Of a DNA stretch of 64,000 nucleotides, positions 46,743 to 54,915 are shown in pieces. A program made the translations under genes and the position numbers. The DNA lies in assembly GCF_000426465.1 (NCBI RefSeq), contig NZ_KE384527.1, forward strand, positions 62,001 through 126,000, written 5' to 3'. The stretch is from Epilithonimonas caeni DSM 17710 (GTDB taxonomy: Bacteria; Bacteroidota; Bacteroidia; Flavobacteriales; Weeksellaceae). Every line of letters starts with the position of its first letter. The stretch's first letter is position 1. Under the pieces are notes generated by a model. The model had not been told where the DNA came from. It worked only from the letters and a program-made list of their open reading frames with translations, and ran no database searches.

Positions 46743-48533
46743 TTAATGTTTGTTAATACCATTATGCTCAGCTTTTTCAAGAGCCCAGGCAAAAGCATTG
46801 GCTGTGAATATTGAATTATATACATTCATCTCATATGCAGCGGCACCATTTCCGTAATTAGGTTTAAAAACCGGAAAATTGCTGGCGTTTAAAAAGAATG
46901 GACAAACGGTATCTGAAGTTCCACCATTATTTGAATTGAAACCACCGTCACCTACCCAGATAAAATTGAGAGTATTATGCCTGAATGCAGTAACACGACC
47001 AACAGTTCCAGAAGGTGATGCCGTTGAAATATTAGTATCTCCTGTATAAACAGTGATTTCGCTGGAAGGCAATCCCGTGGCATAAGCTGTTGAGGAAGCA
47101 TCTTCTCCCCATTGTAACCCTCTGATATCACCAAAAGGACCATTCAAAATAGAATCATTTGTCAATGGTAATTTGTATAATGCTCCTGCACTATTTACGA
47201 CCCCTGTAGATACTGAAGCATCAAAGACGGCTCTTAAAATATTCTGTGCACCGGAAGGACTTTCAACAAAAGCTAAAACGACACCTCCTTTTGCGAGATA
47301 GTTTGCTATTACCTGAGCTTCAGCAGCATTTGCTCCCCAAGCATATCCTATTACAATAATATCTACTGGATTACTACCTGTGGTCCAGCTGGTAAGCTGA
47401 GCTGCCGATGGTGAATCTGTTCCGTTTATAATCTGGTCCCATCCTTCATATTTAACTACACTATTTGCTAGAGTACCGTAATTTGTTGCAGTTGTAATTA
47501 GTCTATTTGAAGCTGCGGTACCTGACAAATTATAACCAAACCCATCGGCATCTGCCCCTATTGCTAATAATCTTTTTTTAGGGATAACAACGATCACATT
47601 GACATTACAGGTTGTAGAAACGCCACCCTGACTATCCGAAGTTATCGTTAATGTTTTGGCTGTGGTAGAAGAAGGGGCTCCTGTTCCGTTTAGAGTAATA
47701 TTCTGATTACCGGTTGCTGTAAAGGTTCCTGAACCACTAAATGAAATCCCATCTACTGTATTAGTAGTAACAGTATAGCTTCCCAATGCCGTCACATTTA
47801 CCGGTAAGGTAATGGTATTATTTGTTGTAAGTGCTGTGCCGACTTTATAAACTCCGTTCACTATTGCCGAACCACAACTCATTGTATAAGTCCCTGCCGC
47901 TGACAATACGGTTACCGTTCGCTCAGGTGTACAAATAACATCTATACCGTTTGCATTGATTGCCAAATTATCTGTTTGTACAGCTACCGGAGTTCCTTGT
48001 CCTGTGGCCTGTATGGTGTAAGAACCTGTGTTAAGAAAAGTGCCGGATGCAAAGAAACTATAACCATTGGTTGTAGTTGCCAGAAAAGTATATTCTCCTG
48101 CTTTGGTGACCGTCACAGGAATCGAAAGATAATTAGAGGCAGTAAGCTCTCTTCCTTCCACATAAGTTCCATTAACCTGCAGAGCTGTACAGTCGAATGT
48201 GAATTGAGATTTACCCAACTTACCACAAAGGCTTTTCCATTCCTGTTCAGCATTATTCCAATAATTATAGCAGTCTTCTGTTGTATTATAAATCAGCAGA
48301 CTGTTTTGTGAAGCCCCCATATTCGGAGTGAGCTGTGCATCCCGTTGCGCTTCGGTATAACGCTGAATGATGATACCGCTGTATTTATCAGGATCAGCAC
48401 TTGCGGGGTCCATTCTTTCAGAAATATGTAGTCCTGCATATGCATTAGGTTTATCTGTGTTGATGCCCACTTGTCCATATATATTGATGCTTGTCAAAAA
48501 CATCAATATGAACAAATTATATATATTTTTCAT
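46743..48533 (-). CDS. QVGIN-type surface protein with PKD-like repeats
   Basis: The 596-residue product has a signal peptide ending N-I-Y-G before Q-V-G-I-N-T-D-K-P. The N-terminal module contains S-L-L-I-Y-N-T-T-E-D-C-Y-N-Y-W and W-K-S-L-C. Two Ig/PKD-like repeats follow (F-D-C-T-A-L-Q-V-N-G-T-Y, then M-S-C-G-S-A-I-V-N-G-V-Y). The C-terminal half is a Rossmann-like domain resembling glutamine-amidotransferase or DUF4350-type folds (L-L-A-I-G-A-D-A-D-G-F-G-Y, I-I-V-I-G-Y-A-W-G, Y-L-A-K-G-G-V-V-L-A-F-V-E). It is preceded by the RPPP protein, as in locus 1. Confidence 0.8.
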   Translation of the reverse strand: MKNIYNLFILMFLTSINIYGQVGINTDKPNAYAGLHISERMDPASADPDKYSGIIIQRYTEAQRDAQLTPNMGASQNSLLIYNTTEDCYNYWNNAEQEWKSLCGKLGKSQFTFDCTALQVNGTYVEGRELTASNYLSIPVTVTKAGEYTFLATTTNGYSFFASGTFLNTGSYTIQATGQGTPVAVQTDNLAINANGIDVICTPERTVTVLSAAGTYTMSCGSAIVNGVYKVGTALTTNNTITLPVNVTALGSYTVTTNTVDGISFSGSGTFTATGNQNITLNGTGAPSSTTAKTLTITSDSQGGVSTTCNVNVIVVIPKKRLLAIGADADGFGYNLSGTAASNRLITTATNYGTLANSVVKYEGWDQIINGTDSPSAAQLTSWTTGSNPVDIIVIGYAWGANAAEAQVIANYLAKGGVVLAFVESPSGAQNILRAVFDASVSTGVVNSAGALYKLPLTNDSILNGPFGDIRGLQWGEDASSTAYATGLPSSEITVYTGDTNISTASPSGTVGRVTAFRHNTLNFIWVGDGGFNSNNGGTSDTVCPFFLNASNFPVFKPNYGNGAAAYEMNVYNSIFTANAFAWALEKAEHNGINKH

Positions 48534-48608
48534 CTTGTTGGTTTTTTAAATTAAGTTAAATTGGTTGTTGTCTAAGTGTTAATTACATTTTTTGAACTTA
48601 TAACACGG

Positions 48609-49247
48609 TTATGAGAATTTAGAAAATATGGGAGGCGGACGGATGCTGTGAAAATTTGGTATAGATCGAATCTGTGTTGAAGTACTATTTTGGTGAGCTA
48701 TGCTTTTGCCTCCAAAATCAGTAGCAAACTGAACTGTGTCACTTTTTAAAACGGCTAACAGTTTATCACAATTACTGTTGGCTGGTGCGACAGCTGTCAG
48801 AAAATGGTTCGTAAGAAGTGTAAATTTATCACTGTCATTATTGTTTTTAAAAGTAGATTTTAAACTAATTTCATTATCTTTAGATTTAACGATTGTTTTG
48901 CGCTTCTTAGATATTAAAGGTTTTGCACTTTTCTTCGGATGTTTATATCTTAAATCAGCAAAATGTATTTTTGACTTAGTATTTTCTCGTAATCCTGTGG
49001 TTGTAGTCCCGTCTAAAACATAGATGTTATCGGAATAGTCGGAATCATCTAGGTGATTTTCAGAGATTATTTTTGTCCCTTTTGTAATGTATATACTGTT
49101 ATTTTCCCTTTGATAAATCTGGGATTGACCTGGAAAGTAGATGAGAAAGAACAGAAAAATATATACAGCACAAGTTCTCTCAATTTTAAATGCATCAAAT
49201 AAGAGTAGCTGGTGTCTGTAATTTTTAAAATCGTCCTGATGTATCAA
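48609..49247 (-). CDS. Small secreted protein with RPPP tail (cassette 2)
   Basis: The frame has no internal ATG. Translation probably starts at the TTG at 49247, giving 212 residues, though a later start is possible. A hydrophobic segment (Y-I-F-L-F-F-L-I-Y-F) ends in G-Q-S-Q, then I-Y-V-L-D-G-T-T, a Lys-rich stretch K-K-S-A-K-P-L-I-S-K-K-R-K, and R-P-P-P near the C-terminus. It parallels the 194-residue protein at 1091 in every part. The gene lies 75 bases upstream of the QVGIN gene. Confidence 0.65.
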   Translation of the reverse strand: MIHQDDFKNYRHQLLLFDAFKIERTCAVYIFLFFLIYFPGQSQIYQRENNSIYITKGTKIISENHLDDSDYSDNIYVLDGTTTTGLRENTKSKIHFADLRYKHPKKSAKPLISKKRKTIVKSKDNEISLKSTFKNNNDSDKFTLLTNHFLTAVAPANSNCDKLLAVLKSDTVQFATDFGGKSIAHQNSTSTQIRSIPNFHSIRPPPIFSKFS

Positions 49248-49301
49248 TTCCTAAATCTTTTATTTTGATAAAGATTGATACAAAAGTATTTTAGGGCAGA
49301 A

Positions 49302-49325
49302 TAAAAAGAGGCTCTGGAACCCTCT
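49302..49325 (-). terminator. Candidate terminator of the LuxR-type gene
   Basis: On the minus strand AGAGG pairs with CCTCT (arms 49321-49325 and 49307-49311) and five T follow. It lies 42 bases after the regulator stop. The short stem makes the call moderate. Confidence 0.55.
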
Positions 49326-49366
49326 CGGTCACGCTTGCGAGTGAAAACGAGGGGATTATTTCATTT

Positions 49367-50356
49367 TTAAATATTTGAAAACCAATCCTTTGAATTTTCA
49401 TCAATTTGTATCGCCAATTTTTTCCTCAACCTGTACTTTTTACTTTCCACCGATTTTATAGATGAGTTTGTATAGATAGCAATCTGTTTTGTTGTGAAAC
49501 CAAGTTTTAGCATACCGCAGTATTTTAAATCGGAAAGAGTTAAGGGGACGGAAGAAGTATTGTTTATTTTATTATAAAAATCCGGAAAGAATTTATTGAA
49601 CTTTTCGACAAAAAGCGCATCATTTATTTGAGCCGATTCTACAAGATGCTTGAGACTTTCCTCAGTAATGTCATCCGCACTGATTAATTCTCTTACACGA
49701 ACCAATTCATTTTTTAAATTCTCAATTTGTTCCCGCTTGTAAAGATTCCTGTTTAATGTAAAATAATATTCTTCTCTTTTGACCTGAAAAAAATAGGAAT
49801 TCAGCATCAGGATAGACAGCATACAACTAATGTTGAGAAGTAATAAAGTATTTCTGAAACCAAAATATTTTTCACTGTTCCTTATCAATGTGAAGTTGCT
49901 TCCTGCAGAGAGATACAGGTTGGAAAGAATAAATAAAAGGATAAAGATAACAAACATTTTGTTTTCCTTTATGGAGAAAAAGATAAATACGGCAGACAGC
50001 ATAGGGAAATAGAAAAGGAAGATTCCGCTTTCCAGTCCGCATAAAGAAGAATAGTAGGTCGTAATACTGCACAACAATAAAAATATAAACGAGATTGCAT
50101 ATTTATTAGTTCTCAGTGATTTGAAAAAAGCAAAAGATGCATAAAACAGCGAAGATACAGCGAGAAGAATGTATGTAGTTGTGCCAAAACCTATGAACAA
50201 AAAGCTAAAAAAGCATTGGACCGAAAAAATAATGGCAAGCAGAAAGAGATACTGGTTCGTCAATATAATCGAATCCCTGTTTTTAAGAGATAATCCCGAT
50301 TCTTCTAGTCCCCAATATGAAACCCGCTCGTACAAACGAAGAAAAATTTTACTCAT
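49367..50356 (-). CDS. Membrane-anchored LuxR-type regulator
   Basis: The 329-residue product has about six hydrophobic helices in residues 25-205, then a helical linker and a C-terminal LuxR/GerE-like helix-turn-helix: L-T-L-S-D-L-K-Y-C-G-M-L-K-L-G-F-T-T-K-Q-I-A-I-Y-T-N-S-S-I-K-S-V-E-S-K-K-Y-R-L-R-K-K-L are its elements in order. No receiver domain is present, so it would sense through the membrane part. It is directly upstream of the RPPP/QVGIN pair on the same strand and is the likely regulator of locus 2. Confidence 0.82.
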   Translation of the reverse strand: MSKIFLRLYERVSYWGLEESGLSLKNRDSIILTNQYLFLLAIIFSVQCFFSFLFIGFGTTTYILLAVSSLFYASFAFFKSLRTNKYAISFIFLLLCSITTYYSSLCGLESGIFLFYFPMLSAVFIFFSIKENKMFVIFILLFILSNLYLSAGSNFTLIRNSEKYFGFRNTLLLLNISCMLSILMLNSYFFQVKREEYYFTLNRNLYKREQIENLKNELVRVRELISADDITEESLKHLVESAQINDALFVEKFNKFFPDFYNKINNTSSVPLTLSDLKYCGMLKLGFTTKQIAIYTNSSIKSVESKKYRLRKKLAIQIDENSKDWFSNI

Positions 50357-50396
50357 TGGTCAATTATTTAATTTATCTGAAAAGTCACAAAAAAAA

Positions 50397-50468
50397 CGTG
50401 GGCAAATTCCCTGCTTGTTACGGAAGCCCGACCAAAGGCAATAACACAAAGCAAAAGGAACGCCCACG
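50397..50468. other. Structured intergenic element upstream of the LuxR-type gene
   Basis: CGTGGGC (50397-50403) pairs with GCCCACG (50462-50468) around 58 bases that contain TTGTTACGGAAGCCCGACC. From memory, elements with GTGGGCGTTCC ... GGTCGGGCT are repeated in flavobacterial genomes. The rest of the gap 50469-50790 is AT-rich and shows no gene. Confidence 0.55.
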
Positions 50469-50790
50469 AATACCGCAGGCACTTCAACTTTTCTTCCCGT
50501 GTCACTTTGAAAAATTTGGTCGTATTTCCGCAACAGGATCAAAAGCGAAACGCTATATTTTAAATGATTTTATTTCAAATTACTATATAAATTTAAGTAT
50601 TGCAAAGATAACCATTTACATTATGAATCAAATTTTATTAAATATTAGTCAGAAATCTGGTTTTAAAACTTTTCAAAATATTTTAATTATTTACTGAATA
50701 TCCTGTTAAACAAAATCACTTGACATTGATCTGATAATAGACAGTCTATCAACTTAAGAATTTCCAGATAAGTTTCTTTTAAATCAATAA

Positions 50791-50811
50791 AACCGCTCTG
50801 CTAGAGCGGTT
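50791..50811. terminator. Terminator of the T9SS adhesin gene
   Basis: AACCGCTCT (50791-50799) pairs with AGAGCGGTT (50803-50811), with flanking A/T runs. It lies 25 bases beyond the end of the minus-strand gene at 50836. Confidence 0.85.
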
Positions 50812-50835
50812 TCGTTTACGTTGATAGTCAAAGAA

Positions 50836-51699
50836 TTATTCCACAATGAGCTTGGACGAGAATCCGCCATTAGTTTTCAGGATATAATTGCCTTTGGGTA
50901 TTTTTAGGCTAATACTATTGCTTCCTTTTATCAAATCAAAAGAGGTTACTTTTTTACCTGTTGCATCGTATAAGGTTGCACTGGCAGCTTCTAAGCTATG
51001 AACCATCAGAGTCTTGTTTTTTACAGGATTTTGTGATATAAAGAAATTATTCTTTCGTGGCACTTCCATATTATCCAACGTCGAATTTTCACCAATGACC
51101 ACATCATCAATCAATAACAGGAATTTGTCATTGGAATTATTCCTAAAAGCGATTCTAAAGGTACTTCCCAGATAGCTTGTAAGATCGATCTCGCGCGCTG
51201 TCCAGGCAGAGTTTTCTGCTGCAACACTGGTCAAAACCGTAGAATTTGTAATCTGGTTACCTATAGTTCCTGAACCTCCTGTGGGAACATTGGGGCTTAG
51301 CATGATTCTTACTTCATACCCATCCCTATATTCTGGATCATAGGCGATGGCATTCCATTTCATTTTAAAGTTTCCGGTTGATGGCAAGGTAACTTCCGGC
51401 GTCCACATCCAGTCATTAGCTGCGCCAAAAGGGTTATACCAAGAGGTACTTATTGCTACCGAATCTAATACGTTGTTGGAAAAATCCTCCCTCCTTTCCC
51501 AAGCATCGTTGACATATGCTACTGCCGAAGCCGGTGTTCTATTATCTACATTTCTAAGTAACCAGCCGGAAGGAAAAGTATATGTCCCCGCCCCTCCGGC
51601 TGTGGGACCGGCAATACCATCAAAATCTTCTTGAAAAATGATTTGTGAAGAAAACAAATTAGCGATTAACGCCAAGAGAACTAAGTAAATTTTTTTCAT
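50836..51699 (-). CDS. T9SS-secreted cleaved-adhesin domain protein
   Basis: From the ATG at 51699 the product is 287 residues with a signal peptide ending L-F-S-S-Q. The central domain (F-Q-E-D-F-D-G, W-M-W-T-P-E-V-T-L-P, R-I-A-F-R-N-N-S, L-L-I-D-D-V-V-I-G) is a cleaved-adhesin/choice-of-anchor J type beta sandwich. The last 70 residues form a type A T9SS sorting domain (N-P-V-K-N-K, L-Y-D-A-T-G-K-K-V, I-P-K-G-N-Y-I-L-K, K-L-I-V-E). It is secreted or surface-attached; the ligand is unknown. Confidence 0.88.
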   Translation of the reverse strand: MKKIYLVLLALIANLFSSQIIFQEDFDGIAGPTAGGAGTYTFPSGWLLRNVDNRTPASAVAYVNDAWERREDFSNNVLDSVAISTSWYNPFGAANDWMWTPEVTLPSTGNFKMKWNAIAYDPEYRDGYEVRIMLSPNVPTGGSGTIGNQITNSTVLTSVAAENSAWTAREIDLTSYLGSTFRIAFRNNSNDKFLLLIDDVVIGENSTLDNMEVPRKNNFFISQNPVKNKTLMVHSLEAASATLYDATGKKVTSFDLIKGSNSISLKIPKGNYILKTNGGFSSKLIVE

Positions 51700-52090
51700 A
51701 ATATAATTTTTTATTGATATCAAATTTACATTATTTTTAAATAGAAACATTTATAATCAAATTATTATTATAAAACAATTTGATTATTTGAATTTTATTT
51801 TAAATTTTAACTTTAATTAACAAATTATAAAATAAAGACATCACAAATAGAGAGCTAATCAGATCAAGGATTTCGTAGAAAAGTAGGATATCAAGAAATA
51901 ACTTAAAAGATCTCTGATCAATTGTGATATATATATAGCGAGAATCTGCAATCCATACCCGCAAAAGCAAAGCATACTTTAGGAAGTGTAATTTTTTAAG
52001 TATCAAAACCAAGATTTGCCAAACCGCATTATCTTCTATATAAAAGTATAAAAAAGCATCATAAAAAACTGAGGCCAACCTTCGACTATT
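51700..52090. other. AT-rich gap before the Crp/Fnr gene
   Basis: Nearly 400 bases between divergent genes. A 105-codon minus-strand frame exists but has no signal, motif or sensible start context, and I do not accept it as a gene. The plus-strand promoter must lie in the last 50 bases. Confidence 0.4.
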
Positions 52091-52106
52091 TTTACCAATT
52101 GGTAAA
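52091..52106. promoter_or_regulatory. Palindromic operator upstream of the Crp/Fnr gene
   Basis: TTTACCAATTGGTAAA is a perfect 16-bp palindrome 33 bases before the regulator ATG. A nearly identical site precedes the neighbouring SDR gene. Confidence 0.75.
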
Positions 52107-52139
52107 TCAATCTTCAATTAAGTTCTTTAATTTGGCAGC

Positions 52140-52700
52140 ATGAAAGAACTTATTAATTATCTTTTACAATTTGGGAACCTGAACCCGCAGCAGATCGACC
52201 TCATCGCTCAAAAAGCTGTTGAAAAGGAACTTCGGAAAGATGACTATTTTGTGGAGGCAGGAAGGATGTTCAATGATGTGATCTTCATTCTGGAAGGTAT
52301 TTTGCGTATCTGCTATTACAATAATGAAGGAGACGAGATCACAAAGTATTTCGTAGATGAAAACCATCTCCTCGCCAATCCATACCAAGGGGAACCGATG
52401 ACAGAATATATCCAAGCGACCACAGATTGCAGATTTCTGATCTTTTCGCAGAAAGACTGGCAGGAACTTTCCAACACCATTATCGGCTGGGATGTTATTG
52501 TCAACAAGATCTTCCAGAAAGCGATGATGGAAAAACTGGACAGAAGAAGTTCTCTGGTTTCCGAAGATGCCACTACGCGTTATCTGGAATTTCTGGAGAA
52601 ATTCCCGACCCTTGCCAACCGTGTTCCACTATCTTATATCGCATCATATCTGGGCATCACACAACAATCCCTGAGCAGGATCCGAAAAAACATCCGCTAA
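52140..52700 (+). CDS. Crp/Fnr family transcriptional regulator
   Basis: The 186-residue product has a cyclic-nucleotide-binding-type beta roll (Y-F-V-E-A-G-R-M-F-N-D-V-I-F-I-L-E-G-I-L-R, F-L-I-F-S-Q-K-D-W) and a C-terminal helix-turn-helix (V-P-L-S-Y-I-A-S-Y-L-G-I-T-Q-Q-S-L-S-R-I-R). The ligand is unknown; the R-x-A-x-x pattern for cAMP is not clear. The shared palindrome before this gene and the SDR suggests that it regulates both. Confidence 0.9.
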   Translation: MKELINYLLQFGNLNPQQIDLIAQKAVEKELRKDDYFVEAGRMFNDVIFILEGILRICYYNNEGDEITKYFVDENHLLANPYQGEPMTEYIQATTDCRFLIFSQKDWQELSNTIIGWDVIVNKIFQKAMMEKLDRRSSLVSEDATTRYLEFLEKFPTLANRVPLSYIASYLGITQQSLSRIRKNIR

Positions 52701-52711
52701 TAAAAGTGCTT

Positions 52712-52727
52712 TTTACCAAATGGTAAA
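52712..52727. promoter_or_regulatory. Palindromic operator upstream of the SDR gene
   Basis: TTTACCAAATGGTAAA differs from the site at 52091 in one base. It lies 57 bases before the SDR start codon. CAACTTTG near 52748 could be the -7 box. Confidence 0.7.
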
Positions 52728-52784
52728 TAAGGTCATCTCTGATTGTGACAACTTTGCAATATCAATTTTAAATCATCAGAAAAA

Positions 52785-53546
52785 ATGAAAAAAGCATTCA
52801 TAACAGGAGCCAACAAAAGTATCGGCTTCGAAACCGCAAGACAACTATTGCAACAAGGATATTATGTTTATCTCGGAAGCAGAAACCTGGAAAATGGACA
52901 GCAAGCCGTTGAGCAGCTAAAGTCAGAAGGTTTAGTTAATGTAGAAGTTATCCAAATCGATGTCACTGACGAAGAATCGGTGAAAAATGCCAGAAAAGAA
53001 ATCGGAAGCAAAACAGATGTTCTGGATGTTCTCATCAACAATTCGGGAATATCGGGAGCGCAGTTTGATGAAAATGGCGATTACATCCCGCAGACTGCCG
53101 AACATACAAGTATCGGAGTCTTTAAAGAAGTTTACGAGATCAATGTGTATGGTGTGATAAGGGTGACCCAGACATTCCTGGACCTGCTGAAAAAATCGGA
53201 CGCGCCGAGAATTGTGATGGTCAGCTCCAGCCAGGGATCTATTACGCTACACAGCGACCTAACCTACAAATATTACAACTTCAAAGGCGCGGTCTATCTT
53301 TCTTCCAAAGCCGCTCTTAATATGTACACTGTGAATCTGGCCTATGAATTCAGGGATACCGAGTTCAAGATCAATGCGGTGAGTCCTGGATTTACTAAAA
53401 CCGATTTCAATAATAATCGTGGAACCGGCACAGTAGAAGACGCAGGAAAACGAATCGTGAAATATGCTGTCATCGACCAAAATGGGCCTACGGGAAAATT
53501 CTTCTGTGAAGAAACCAATCCGGAAACGGGAGAAATCCCTTGGTAA
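52785..53546 (+). CDS. SDR family oxidoreductase
   Basis: The 253-residue product has I-T-G-A-N-K-S-I-G-F for the cofactor, L-I-N-N-S-G-I-S in the middle and the catalytic S-S-S-Q-G...Y-L-S-S-K-A-A-L set. The N-K-S-I-G and N-N-S-G variants are typical of the carbonyl-reductase branch. It is controlled, by inference, by the upstream Crp/Fnr protein. The substrate is unknown. Confidence 0.9.
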   Translation: MKKAFITGANKSIGFETARQLLQQGYYVYLGSRNLENGQQAVEQLKSEGLVNVEVIQIDVTDEESVKNARKEIGSKTDVLDVLINNSGISGAQFDENGDYIPQTAEHTSIGVFKEVYEINVYGVIRVTQTFLDLLKKSDAPRIVMVSSSQGSITLHSDLTYKYYNFKGAVYLSSKAALNMYTVNLAYEFRDTEFKINAVSPGFTKTDFNNNRGTGTVEDAGKRIVKYAVIDQNGPTGKFFCEETNPETGEIPW

Positions 53547-53557
53547 TTAGAATATAA

Positions 53558-53585
53558 AAAACCGCTCATTAAAGAGCGGTTTTTG
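53558..53585 (+). terminator. SDR terminator
   Basis: ACCGCTC (53561-53567) pairs with GAGCGGT (53574-53580), followed by TTTT. It also faces the end of the minus-strand HxlR gene. Confidence 0.85.
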
Positions 53586-53613
53586 CTTATAGCATTAAGG
53601 CCATTCATTTAAA

Positions 53614-53970
53614 TTATCCTTCCACAATTTTTTTTCTGTGCTCAACTCCCCATTCGTGAAGATTGTTGATGATGGTTTTCAACGTGTTCCCGTGATCGGT
53701 AAGCGTATATTCTATACTTACGGGTTGGGTGTCCAGTACGTTCCTGCGGATGAGTTTGTTAAATTCCAGTTCTTTCAGTTCCTTGCTGAGCATACGGTTG
53801 GATATACCATCGATGTCATTCAGAATATCTGAAAATCTACGTTTGTTATAATAGCATATAGAGGATAAGACCGCTATTTTCCATTTGCCATGGAGAACAT
53901 CCATAGAATCTTGTACTGCACGCATTTCTTTTTTATATTCCTGTTGAAAATCTTTTGTCTTGCACTCCAT
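53614..53970 (-). CDS. HxlR family transcriptional regulator
   Basis: The 118-residue product shows the HxlR winged helix: L-H-G-K-W-K-I-A-V-L-S-S-I, F-S-D-I-L-N-D-I-D-G-I-S-N-R-M-L-S-K-E-L-K-E-L, and Y-T-L-T-D-H-G. A Cys near residue 2-3 (M-E-C-K-T) could sense quinones or electrophiles, as in YodB-type members. It is divergent from an SDR gene, with operator-like repeats between them. Confidence 0.92.
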   Translation of the reverse strand: MECKTKDFQQEYKKEMRAVQDSMDVLHGKWKIAVLSSICYYNKRRFSDILNDIDGISNRMLSKELKELEFNKLIRRNVLDTQPVSIEYTLTDHGNTLKTIINNLHEWGVEHRKKIVEG

Positions 53971-53973
53971 ATT

Positions 53974-54031
53974 GTTACTTTGTTACACCGTTGTTACTGT
54001 TATTTTTCGGTACAAAGTTACTAAAAGTAAC
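53974..54031. promoter_or_regulatory. HxlR operator region with GTTAC repeats
   Basis: GTTAC stands at 53974, 53982 and 53993, and GTTACTAAAAGTAAC (54017-54031) is a perfect palindrome of the same unit. The repeats cover the whole space between the hxlR start and the SDR promoter. Confidence 0.7.
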
Positions 54032-54041
54032 TAAATAGCCA

Positions 54042-54049
54042 TACATTTG
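54042..54049 (+). promoter_or_regulatory. -7 box of the SDR gene
   Basis: TACATTTG is a full match to TAnnTTTG, 29 bases before the SDR start. The GTTAC palindrome ends 10 bases upstream of it, so a bound repressor would block the promoter. Confidence 0.65.
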
Positions 54050-54078
54050 CTCAGTAAAAAACAATAAAAATAATTACA

Positions 54079-54825
54079 ATGAGTTTTACAGACAAAAATG
54101 TAGTGATCACAGGCGGAAGCACAGGAATAGGGTTTGCAACAGCAAAAGCTTTTCTAGAAGCCGGAGCCAACGTTCTGATCACTGGCAGAAATGCCGACAA
54201 CCTTAAAAGTGCGGAAGAAAGGATCGACAATCCAAAACTGAAGACCCTGGTTTCAGACACTTCAAATTTATCGGGAATTGCCGTGTTGGAAAAATACGTA
54301 GCCGAAAGCGGAAATAAAGTAGATGTCCTGTTCCTAAATGCCGGAACAGCGGTTTTTACCCCTATTGAGCAAACTACAGAAGAAGATTTCGATTATCAAT
54401 TCAATACAAATGTCAAGGGTTATTATTTCACTTTACAAAAAATGATCCCTTATTTTACGGAAGGATCTTCGGTGGTATTCAATTCTTCAACCGTTGCTAC
54501 AACTGCACAGATGTACGGAAGCGTTTATTCTGCAACGAAAGGAGCCGTCAATAAAATTGCGCAAATCGCAGCCAATGAACTGGCAGAAAGGAAAATCCGA
54601 GTTAATATTGTAAGTCCCGGCCCCACAAAGACGGAAGGTTTTGACAAAGCGGTTCCAAGTCTTGAAATGCAGAATGAGTTTGCCAAATCTGTCGCACTGG
54701 GAAGAATGGGTGACCCTTCGGAAATCGCAAAGGCAGTTCTTTTCTTAGCTTCCGATCAGGCAAGTTTCATTACGGGTACAGAGTTATTGGTTGATGGTGG
54801 AGCAATCGGATATTTGTTGAAATAG
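54079..54825 (+). CDS. SDR family oxidoreductase, HxlR-controlled
   Basis: The 248-residue product has I-T-G-G-S-T-G-I-G, L-N-A-G-T-A in place of N-N-A-G, the catalytic S-S-T-V...Y-S-A-T-K and the ending L-V-D-G-G-A, all typical of classical SDRs. HxlR-linked SDRs of this type are often induced by electrophiles. The substrate is unknown. Confidence 0.92.
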   Translation: MSFTDKNVVITGGSTGIGFATAKAFLEAGANVLITGRNADNLKSAEERIDNPKLKTLVSDTSNLSGIAVLEKYVAESGNKVDVLFLNAGTAVFTPIEQTTEEDFDYQFNTNVKGYYFTLQKMIPYFTEGSSVVFNSSTVATTAQMYGSVYSATKGAVNKIAQIAANELAERKIRVNIVSPGPTKTEGFDKAVPSLEMQNEFAKSVALGRMGDPSEIAKAVLFLASDQASFITGTELLVDGGAIGYLLK

Positions 54826-54859
54826 TATCTTTTCTCAACATCCCTGTTCTCAATACAAC

Positions 54860-54887
54860 AAAACCGCCCTTAAGAGAGCGGTTTTAT
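54860..54887. terminator. Terminator after the second SDR
   Basis: AAAACCGC (54860-54867) pairs with GCGGTTTT (54878-54885). It separates this gene from the convergent metallophosphoesterase gene. Confidence 0.8.
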
Positions 54888-54915
54888 TGTCTAATTTTCA
54901 AAGTAAAAAAGAGAA

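Noticed and set aside
50317-50697. 126-codon plus-strand frame across the structured element
   Set aside because: It begins inside the LuxR-type gene, crosses the CGTGGGC/GCCCACG element and reads as random sequence.
51800-52117. 105-codon minus-strand frame before the Crp/Fnr gene
   Set aside because: It lies in AT-rich DNA, its start overlaps the operator, and the translation is a low-complexity hydrophobic string without a recognisable motif.
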